Shown in pieces: positions 38,334-46,790 of a stretch of 64,000 bases of DNA. Made by a program: the position numbers and the translations under genes. The notes under the pieces are model-generated. The model made no database searches and was not told the DNA's origin. It saw only the letters and a list, made by a program, of their open reading frames with translations. Position 1 is the stretch's first letter, and the number at the start of each line of letters is the position of its first letter. Source of the DNA: Epiperipatus broadwayi (lineage: Eukaryota > Onychophora > Udeonychophora > Euonychophora > Peripatidae); assembly GCA_028023455.1 (NCBI GenBank), contig JAQFVV010000153.1, positions 1,150,212 to 1,214,211 of the forward strand, in the 5' to 3' direction.

Positions 38334-38396
38334 CCATCCAAAGCTCCTCACTGATGAAGGCCATAAGCCAGAAACTAGTCTGGGGATATTGGGTGG
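38334..38396 (+). ncRNA. Hammerhead ribozyme motif 3 (right arm)
   Basis: CTGATGA (38351-38357), stem II GGC-CATAA-GCC, GAAAC (38371-38375), ACTAGT, GTC (cleavage after C38380). Stem I inner TCCTCA/TGGGGA; outer helix CCATCCAA/TTGGGTGG is 8 bp with one U-G pair, separated by an internal loop as in natural hammerheads with tertiary contacts. The 10.1/11.1 pair is again A-A. Confidence 0.82.
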
Positions 38397-38599
38397 TTAG
38401 GCATTAGATAGGGATTTTATGCACAAGCCTTCTGGCATCCATTGATTACTCTGCTTAGCACAGGTGGCAATACTGTATGGGGAGTTTTGCTCTGTTTATG
38501 AATATATTTACTGCTGATTCTGTAATTGACCAATCAAAAGTTTAGAGTTTTAACTCACTCAGCCAAACAAAATATTTGCCATAGAAAAGGTTAAAATGT

Positions 38600-39460
38600 T
38601 AAAACTTTTTAGTTGTAAATTTGAATTGATGAAGACCAATAAACAGAAAATAAAAATATGGTTAGAAATATTTTCTGATATTAATTATGAATGTTTAAAA
38701 ATATGGCATTCCTTTCATTAATTCATGCATATAATAAATTTATTTTCATATTTAAACAGTTAATGTGGTAAGGAGATAATTAATTATAACTGCATTATGG
38801 TATCTATTGTATAGTCAAAAAATACATTATACACTTGTATTCACCAATCACAAATTTAATTTTATACATTTTAGCAGTTCAAATATGTGCTAACATACAT
38901 ATTATATATTTAATATATGATAATTTTTTAAATTATAAAAATAAAAAGTATTGTTTATTTATTTTAAAATTCAACAGCATTTATTTTTTAATGGTTATAA
39001 GTAGGACTCAATAAATAGTTTTATTTTTCACATCTTTTAATTACTATTTTATTTAATTATTATTTTAATTTTTTGAGAAATATTTATATATGTATTTTAA
39101 TTTTTCTACACATTTATTCAATTTTTAACTTAAAAAATATATCTAATTTTGGATTCTTTCATTTCCTATTTTAAAATTGGAATTTAATCTAAATGAATCT
39201 AAATAATTATATTTTTCTAAGGAACTACAATAAATAGCAATGAACTCCCTTCCCTCTCTACCCTTTTCTTTGTCAACTTCTCTCCCTCTTTCTTTCTCTT
39301 TGTCTCCTTTTCACTCTCTTACTGTTTTTAATTTTATTTAAGAATTTTAGTGAGCTGGATAAAATATGTGTATTTTTTAAATCTTATCTGAAAATATTTT
39401 AACCAATTGTATTTTGTAAATTATTGCACGTTTTTATCATAATGTGTGTGTATACGCAAT
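38600..39460. other. AT-rich stretch, nothing recognised
   Basis: A short C/T-rich tract near 39245-39320 is the only feature. Confidence 0.5.
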
Positions 39461-39465
39461 GAACA

Positions 39466-39671
39466 GTGTGAAATATTATGTAAATCTGTTGAGGATAATA
39501 AAATTCATTCACACTGACTGTAAATCACACAGAATAAATATCACTTTGTCTGAAGTCATCAAAAAATGATATGGGAAGCGAGGTTAGACCACACTAACTA
39601 TGAGAATAAAACTTTATTCATCATAGATATAAATAAAGCCACCATCAACAGATTTACATAATATTTCATAC
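39466..39671. repeat. Small foldback element, 27-bp arms
   Basis: Left arm 39466-39492 and right arm 39645-39671 are reverse complements except at about one position (core gaaatattatgtaaatct). The 206-bp span could be a MITE. No target duplication was identified. Confidence 0.7.
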
Positions 39672-40900
39672 AATATATTTTCTATAGTATGTATTTTGGA
39701 AAACATAGGGCTTTCACAAAGTTATTAAAAAATAAATATTTAATGTTTCTACCGTAGAAATATTCAGTTGCTTCATTTGTAGTAATACATCTATAATGAT
39801 TATTTTTCCATATAAATTTATGGTTGACTTCAGAAAAATTATACTCGTTGTCTTTGCTTGTCAGTTATATATATATTGAGATTTTAATGTCGCAAATTCA
39901 GTTGTTTCAGTGACTTTCACTCTCAATATATATATATATATTATACATCATTACAAATCATTAAAATGAGTATAGTCATTTTATCTCTAAAAAGAGAAAG
40001 AGTATCAAAAAAAAAGTAAAAAATTAATTTTCTTTTGAATATACAAACCAAATGATGAATTACAGTATGTCTATATATATTGTTTAGTGGGTTTTTTTAC
40101 GTCTATTTGATATATTGTTGCTGACATCTTATAACCTTTTCTGTAATAAATTTTTTTGTTAAAATATTTACGACCTTGCCTAATTATAGCTCTCTATTAT
40201 ATTTTTTCTTATATCCACACTCAAACAAAAACAATTAGCTCTTAACCTCTTTAAAATAATCTTTATAATGTAAATGTATTAAGCCTATCTTATAACATTA
40301 TGCTCAAGTTTACCATAAAATACCTTTTTTAGAAAGTCCATTGTCTTCATCTGCTTAACATCTTATTCAATGAAGATGACAATTACATGCTGATTTAATA
40401 TCATTTTATACATCACACAAAATGTATAATATCCAGTTATATGACAACCACAATATTTTCAGAATATTATAGAAAAGTTTTAAATAAAAAAAATCCTGGG
40501 ATTTTTTTAATATTCTACTGATGTGGTATTTGTTTTTATGTCTATACAGTAAAATTTTCTAATAAGCTATCTTAGTGGGAATAATTCTACCACTATGATG
40601 AAATAGTCTTATCTTTTAACTTTTGTTAAACTTATTAATAGTACATTGGAGTCTTGGCTATGTAGCAATTTCCATGTTAGTTTCTATTAATTAAAAAATT
40701 ACTTATATTTAAATTGATCTACATTTTCAATCAGTTAATTACAAAAAGGCAAAAGTTGCTGATACTTTCAATTAATTAGTAAATCAAAAACTTATAAGTT
40801 GTTTCAAAAATATATTTATTAACTACTATGTGTACAAGTTGGGAAGGAGTTATACAAAGTTAAATGAGATTGTGCTAAGTTCTGAGAGTTTTTGTTGCAT
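39672..40900. other. AT-rich stretch with one TA hairpin
   Basis: tatatatatattgaga and its complement around 39865-39942 form a hairpin. Otherwise nothing was recognised. Confidence 0.5.
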
Positions 40901-40903
40901 GAT

Positions 40904-41515
40904 TTAGTGAGTTGGCAGGTCTATCATTTTGTTGTTATTAGTTGGAAAATTGAACAAAGTCCAAGGGTTCTCAAAGGATTTTTTGGGAGAAATGAGCTCA
41001 TCTCTATTCATGATCTTCTTTAATGTTTTGTAGAACAGCAGACCTGGATCTAGATGGGGTAGTTCCATTATCAACTTGCAGCATACTACTCAAATTGAGT
41101 GGAGAATGAAAATGGACAGTCTAATAATTGTGAATGTTTCGATATGGATCACTTTTTCTAGTGAGATAATTAGATCTGGTCTGATATTGGATTTGGCAGA
41201 GACTATATCTCTGACTGTTTTAAGATTTGGACATTGAAATATGAAGTGTTCAATGGTTTCCTCTTTATGAGAGCATAAACTGATGGTCGAATCAATGTTG
41301 GGGTTTCTTCTTTGGTAAAACAGGAACCAGTTTGTAGAAAGCATGCTAAGATTAATTTTGATGATGAAGTCCAGATACTTGGACTCCAAACACTATCTTT
41401 TAAAATAGGTGTTTAATTTTTGGTTTGTGAGGTTGAGGCCACTTTTGGGAAGTTGTGGGTGAGGGTTTATTAGATGGTATGCATCCCACAAAGTGAATCA
41501 ATTGCATTGGCTAAA
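40904..41515 (-). pseudogene. LINE ORF2 C-terminus with zinc-finger-like region
   Basis: One minus-strand frame, broken by two stops near 41400 and 41090, runs for about 200 codons. It reads WDAYHLINPHPQLPKSGLN, then YLDFIIKINLSMLSTNWF and FYQRRNPNIDSTISLCSHKE, followed by ETIEHFIFQCPNLKTVRD. This matches the LINE C-terminal zf-RVT pattern CxxCxxxxETxxHxFxxC, with one Cys missing. Past the TGA the frame stays open to LPTH(stop) at 40904. The LINE clade cannot be told. The RT upstream has been lost. Confidence 0.75.
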
Positions 41516-41529
41516 TTAATAAAAGCAAA

Positions 41530-43020
41530 CATAAAGTATATCTTTGTCCATAACATTTTTTATATTTATGTGATAAGAAAAGTGTATCATATATAATGCT
41601 TCATTTTCTAAACTATATTAAGGCTCTGATGATCTCTTATTTATGTCTAGAAAAAACATATTCAGTAAAATTCTATCAAATTTTTCTGGAATAGTAAAAA
41701 ATTATAATTTATAATAATTAGTGCAATATTTCTTTTTTATATATATTTATAAATTGTAAACATTAAAGCATCTTTAAGATCTGGTGGTATAACTTTACAT
41801 ACTCATATATTTCTTTAATAATTTGACTAGTTTTGAATTAAATATTTTAAAGTTTCTCTATATGTCGCAATAAGATTAACAACTTTTATAATTTTATGTT
41901 TATGAAAAACTGTTATTATTTTTACCAAAACCTTAAAAAGCCAATACAATGACTGTATACTGAAGCAGTAATTGGGTGTTGTAGCACTAGAGAACTACTT
42001 TACTTATAAACTATTCTTAAAAAAATGTAAAAATAAAATATTAAAGTTTATGAACTTAATACATTTTACAATATGGCAGCAGCCATTTCTTTCATCTCAG
42101 AGTGTTACGTAATATATTCAATCATATTTATTAACAATATTTCTTCAGGTTATGATAAAAGCACATACATTTTATGCTTTTTTTTTAAAAAATTTAATAT
42201 GATACAGCATTTTGTATAATAATAAGTTTTTTATATATATAAATAAAAGCTTTACAAAATTTAAGAAAATTCATAAAGTATTTTTCTTAACCTATTTTAG
42301 CAGCAAACTCCACCTTTCTGTAGTGAATGAATTCTAATGAGGCTTTCATACAAATCCTTCATATTTGAACATTTTGTTTTAGCCATTAATTGTTTTTTAA
42401 CCTTTTCACCATGTACGCATTTTAGAATTTTTTGACCTATATATGGGATTTTTTTAAAACATATTTTCATTAAGTACATATTTGACAACATAATATTTTT
42501 TTTTGTTTTTAAATTATAACTTTCATTATATTTACTGTTTTATAATTAAAAAAACACATTCACAAATTTAAAATCTGTTATATATCTGTAATAAAATGAG
42601 TCAACTGTATCATAAAAAAAATTGAAGTCATAAAAAATGCAATACATATAGATTTTAATACTAAACAAAATCATTTTATTTTTACAAATTCAAAACAAAC
42701 TTGAAGCAAATCAAGTTTCAAATCATCCAATAAATTTTTATATAGCTGAAGACTATGAAAATGTTCCAGTTTTATTGGTCACACTTAACTCTAAAATGGA
42801 AATATCCAAAAATTAGTATAAAAATATATGAAAATAAAGCGAAATACAAATTTTTGTGAAATATATAAAATAAAACATGGTGTACCATAAATAAAATCAC
42901 ATGAATTATTTACTTTTGTGGGATGTATTCAAGGTTGTTCAGGACCAGTAAATGCCTTTCAAGTTATTTTTGGATAGTGGTTTTATTACATCATCATGTT
43001 TTTGTTGGGGAATGGTATTT
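41530..43020. other. AT-rich stretch, nothing recognised
   Basis: No gene or repeat end was recognised. A 64-residue minus-strand frame at 42297-42491 has no known match. Confidence 0.5.
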
Positions 43021-43024
43021 ACAG

Positions 43025-43260
43025 CAAAGGTCATAGCATATTTGACAACCACAATAATAGCATTCATGGCATCAAAATAATAGCATGTATGGTATCAAAG
43101 ATAAAAGCACTTATGGCAATAACATAGCATTTATGGTATCAAAGATGTAGCATTTACTGCATCAAAGGTAATAGCATTTATGGCAACAACAATAGTAGCA
43201 TTTAAGCAGTTGTGGCAACAACAATAAAAGTATTCACAGCACCAATGACAATATTTATAG
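43025..43260. repeat. Degenerate ~24-bp minisatellite
   Basis: About nine imperfect repeats around the motif tagcatttatggcatcaaag. It lies just beyond the 3' (C-terminal) side of the piggyBac pseudogene and may be part of that element's non-coding end. Confidence 0.8.
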
Positions 43261-43399
43261 TTCACCACATAACCAAAATGACCTTGCATTTTTGAGAATC
43301 TGAAATTTAATAATTAAAAAAAGCAAAAAAAAAAAAATGTAAATATAATATAATTTTTACAAAAGTTATACTTACAATAAGAGTAATAATTACCTTCAA

Positions 43400-44715
43400 A
43401 AATTTTTTTAATTGGTGTGGTAGATCTCAAAACATGGGTCAACCCAGAGTCCAACTGCACAGTGTCAACACCAGTATCTTGATTCTTTCCTGACCCTCTT
43501 TCCAATAGGAGTTTTTTTTTGAGCAACACACATAACATAGATGTGCAGAGCCTTTTTTGATATGGTTAGATGGGATGAGGCTAAAAAGTGTCCAGAGTTG
43601 AATCTAAGTGAAGAATCGATAGCACTAGTTCTCCTAAAATTGGAGATGAAAATTGAAGCAGAATAGTTTTTGATTATCTGCTCAATAAGTTGCAACTTGA
43701 ACTCTAAAAGTTCAATTGCACTACCATAGTGCTTTTTATATAAAGAAAATGTATTCCATATGACTTGGTCTATAAAATGTCTAAATATTTTCTTATAATA
43801 CTTTTTTTCTGGATCCTAGTTGTCTAGTAGTAGGACAACCCTTAATCAAAGTGATCAACTCCACCCATGGTGGTATTGTAACCTACCACCTCAGTGGGTT
43901 TCTAAACATCTTTTCCCCAGCAATTCTTCACAACTTTCATGGCACCATTATAAATGGTACTCATTAGGCAGACTGGGTTTTTTTGTCCTGCTATTTTGAG
44001 GCCATTAGTTTTCCACACTGAAAAGCCTGGGTAGAGCCTTTTTTCAGTTTATCCTTTTTTGAATTCTTCTGGCAGACCTTTCTTATTGACAGTGCCATAA
44101 ATGTCAGTCTTATTTTGTACAGTCATGTCTGCCAGACTAGGAGGCATATACCAATTGTCCACTGTGATACAGTAGCCTTTGCTCAAATATGCATCCAACA
44201 AATGGAGAACACTTTTTGTGCTAACAGATAAAGTGACATATTTACACTTATATACTGTATGAGCTCCAGTGTACAAGAGAAAATCACAAATATAGCCACT
44301 TGCTGCCTCACAAAGGACAAAAAAATTATCCCAAAATGGGCTCTTTTCTTAGCACAATATGTTTTCCAGCCCAGGCATCCTTTATAGAGCATGAAACTCT
44401 CATCTAGACTAAGAGTTTGTTCTGCGATATAAAAAGCACCAAATTTGTGTCTCAAATCCTCTATAACTTCATAGAATTTATAGATCTTTGAATTTGGCTA
44501 GTCACTACTCAATTTTTCATTATCAGCAAAATGTAAATATCACATGAACAAGGCATACCTAGTACTTGTCATAAGTTGAGTAAAAATGGGTACTTGCACT
44601 ATCTTTCTTCTTGACCAAGACCATAACTAACGTGGCATTTTAATGATTCTTTGCAACATCAACACTCCAAAAAACAACACCAACTTCTCTTTGTAGGTAG
44701 GTTTACAAAAGTTAA
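43400..44715 (-). pseudogene. piggyBac-family transposase, broken
   Basis: The minus strand reads a near-complete piggyBac transposase in several frames. In order: LVLFFGVLMLQRIIKMPR, HFADNEKLSSD, TLSLDESFMLYKGCLGWKTY (first catalytic Asp), AYLSKGYCITVDNWYMPPSL (second Asp), KTDIYGTVNKKGLPEEFKKG, YNTTMGGVDHFD (third Asp) and the C-terminal Cys-rich region ESRYWC(stop)HCAVGLWVDPCF. All three DDD residues are still visible. Frameshifts near 44270, 44050 and 43690 and several stops inactivate it. N-terminal residues before LVLFFG were not found. TTAA ends were not located. Confidence 0.92.
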
Positions 44716-44719
44716 GTTG

Positions 44720-45465
44720 AGATTTCATTATGCCTATGCCCTTACTATGGCACTTATTCGCATAAAGATTTGTTTGCTCAACAATTTTTGGAGCATATAT
44801 ATATATATATATACTTGAGATCGATCAAATGTAATTATATTTGTACTTAGATACAAAATATTTGCCCAATAATTACAGATAAATGTGTAACTGAAATTGC
44901 AATGCATCAACATACTTTTGCTTATAAAATAATATATTTTCATGCAGAACAAAAAAGATATATTCCAATATATATATATATAAAAGCAAAAATGACATAT
45001 TCCAATATATATATATATAAAAGCAAAAATGACATCAGTAATATTTGTCCTAATATTTGTATTTATATCGATAAAGTATTTGATCTACATAATTATATAT
45101 ATATGTAAATATAATTCTAATACTATGAAATACATATACTTATGAAATAAATAACTTCTGTAAGATATTGTAATATTTCAAGACAAAAAAAAAGATCGTT
45201 TTACCGATTGGTTTTTTATAATCAAAATTATACTTAAAAATTTAGAAACTTTATTTTTTTACTACATAAAATATTCATAAAATAAAATAAAAATAAACAT
45301 TATTCTTTGACTATATGAAATATTTATAAAATAAAATAAAATTTTTTATTACTTATCATAATTATTGTGGGAAAAAATTAATATGACACACTTGACACAA
45401 TTGCAATCTTGTTTTTCTGAAGCTGGAAAGCAAATGGAGTATTCTTTCTTAGGCTTACTAAAAAA
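44720..45465. other. AT-rich stretch with a 37-bp tandem duplication
   Basis: The unit tattccaatatatatatata plus the following 17 bases occurs twice (44961-44997 and 44998-45034), essentially identical. Poorer AT repeats follow to 45350. Confidence 0.8.
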
Positions 45466-45574
45466 AAGTGTAATATATATAAAGAGCCTGCTACTAGCTC
45501 TAAACAAGCTTAATTATTTTATTTTTTATGATAAATGCTACAAGAGAAAATACATGAAGCCTTTATCTATGATG

Positions 45575-45630
45575 GTCCCCATCCCCAGACCGGTTTCGAG
45601 CTATGGCTCTCATCAGTGAGGAGCTAGGAC
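45575..45630 (-). ncRNA. Hammerhead ribozyme motif 4, canonical core
   Basis: On the minus strand: stem I outer GUCC/GGAC, internal loop UAGC/UGG, inner UCCUCA/UGGGGA; CUGAUGA (45616-45610); stem II GAGC-CAUA-GCUC (4 bp, correct G10.1-C11.1); GAAA C (45597-45593); stem III as self-complementary ACCGGU; GUC with cleavage expected after the C at 45588. Every universally conserved hammerhead base is present. The very short palindromic stem III is the type known from Penelope-like elements and animal retrozymes, which often need dimers to cut. Confidence 0.93.
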
Positions 45631-46181
45631 ATAAGATTAAAAATATTAACTCAAGCCAAGCATTTATCTAATTCTTAAATATTAAGAAAAAGATCCAAAT
45701 CTTCAGACATCTACATGTCTTCAAACTCAGCTTATTAACCAAAGAAACTATATGAGCCTGAACTAAATTCAGAGATCCCATATATTAGTAGGCTTAGCAA
45801 TTTAATATAGCCAAAGCCCTAATAGCAAAATTATAATAGTAAAAATCAGTCATATATCACATGACCTATATAGCTTGTATTACCAATATGTAATATATAA
45901 AGAGCCTGCTACTAGCTCTAAACATATTGGTAATACAAGCTATATAGGTCATGTGATATATGACTGATTTTTACTATTATAATTTTGCTATTAGGGCTTT
46001 GGCTATATTAAATTGCTAAGCCTACTAATATATGGGATCTCTGAATTTAGTTCAGGCTCATATAGTTGTTTTGGTTAAAGAGCTGAGTTTGAAAACATGT
46101 AGGTCTCTGAAGATTTGGATCTTTCTCTTAATATTTAAGAATTGGATAAATGCTTGGCTTGAGTTAATATTTTGAATCTTA

Positions 46182-46239
46182 TGTCCTAGCACCTCACTGA
46201 TGAGAGCCATAGCTCAAAACCAGTCTGGGGATGGGGACC
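46182..46239 (+). ncRNA. Hammerhead ribozyme motif 5, damaged
   Basis: The mirror copy of motif 4 on the other arm. CTGATGA (46197-46203), stem II GAGC-CATA-GCTC, then AAAAC (46216-46220) instead of GAAAC, and ACCAGT instead of ACCGGT; GTC ends at 46225. Both changes turn CG into CA. Loss of G12 should abolish cleavage. Confidence 0.88.
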
Positions 46240-46604
46240 ATCATAGATAAAGGCTTCATGTATTTTCTCTTGTAGCATTTATCATAAAAAATAAAATAAT
46301 TAAGCTTGTTTAGAGCTAGTAGCAGGCTCTTTATATATTACATATTGGTAATACAAGCTATATAGGTCATGTGATATATGACTGATTTTTACTAAACAAA
46401 AGTGTGCAAATTAATATTGTGCTTTGTTTGCAGCTGCCACCTAGAGAAAATTATTAAAAATATGATGTACTGTAAATATTTTATTGTGTAAATCTCTAAA
46501 ATTATGAGAACATAAAAATGTTTACAGTTGTGAACCATAATTATCAGGTGTTGCATACTTTTTCCACTACATGGATCTGTGTAAGAATATTATGAAAGGT
46601 TAAT

Positions 46605-46790
46605 TAAAACACCAAACATCACATTATCACCATTCATTCTGATGAAAGCCACAAGCTAAAAACTAGTCTGATGATAGTGATGAGTAGCCACTATATAGAG
46701 ATTGTATGCACAAATCTTCCTGCATCTACTGATTGCTCTGGATTGCACTGAGTGGTTTTACTGTATGGAGAGTTTTAACTCTGATAATCT
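46605..46790 (+). mobile_element. Hammerhead-family repeat, diverged single copy
   Basis: Starts with the family tail catcacattatcaccattc and runs through a hammerhead-like core into the family end region: gtatgcacaaatcttcctgcatctactgattgctctggattgcactgagtgg in pieces matching 25420-25480, then gagagtttt. No target duplication was seen. Confidence 0.75.
46626..46681 (+). ncRNA. Hammerhead ribozyme motif 6, diverged
   Basis: CTGATGA (46639-46645), loop CACAA between AAGC and GCTA, AAAAC in place of GAAAC, ACTAGT and GTC (46666-46668). An outer helix ATCAC/GTGAT (46626-46630 with 46677-46681) is intact, but the inner stem I is poor. Probably inactive. Confidence 0.55.

Larger units (their letters stand above)
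37954..38499. mobile_element. Hammerhead foldback element with 13-bp target duplication
   Basis: Flanked by a perfect 13-bp duplication, atgaatatattta (37941-37953 and 38500-38512), inside piggyBac-type MITE X2. Long inverted arms (about 38003-38166 and 38336-38499) each carry a hammerhead motif pointing outward: minus in the left arm, plus in the right. The arms begin ataaacagagcaaaactccc and are about 95% alike by eye. The centre has the palindrome ctgaactcagttcag. A 5' tail contains catcacatgatcac, shared with other family members. Confidence 0.88.
37098..38590 (+). mobile_element. piggyBac-type MITE copy X2, split by a hammerhead element
   Basis: Bounded by TTAA on both sides (37094-37097 and 38591-38594), the invariant piggyBac duplication. 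Ends start CCTTTTCCAGG and, reversed, CCTTTTCTATGG. An internal part is duplicated (37330-37560 and 37560-37760 are alike). A 546-bp hammerhead foldback inserted at 37953 splits the copy. No coding capacity. Confidence 0.75.
45471..46393. mobile_element. Large palindrome of ~420-bp hammerhead units
   Basis: Left arm 45471-45890 (420 bp) and right arm 45923-46340 (418 bp) are reverse complements with few differences. The 32-bp spacer 45891-45922 repeats the first 32 bp of the left arm. The 53 bp after the right arm (46341-46393) repeat its first 53 bp (starting catattggtaatacaag). Each side is thus one unit plus a fragment of the next unit in tandem, and the two sides face opposite ways. Each full unit carries one hammerhead. 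Shared motifs (ctgaacta/aattcag, calls around tcactgatga, tctgggga) show kinship with the 37954-38499 family. Confidence 0.92.

Noticed and set aside
42297-42491. 64-residue minus-strand frame rich in Lys and Cys
   Set aside because: No recognisable motif and typical of chance frames in AT-rich DNA.
43029-43260. CRISPR-like array
   Set aside because: Repeats are short, imperfect and contiguous without unique spacers, and the genome looks eukaryotic.
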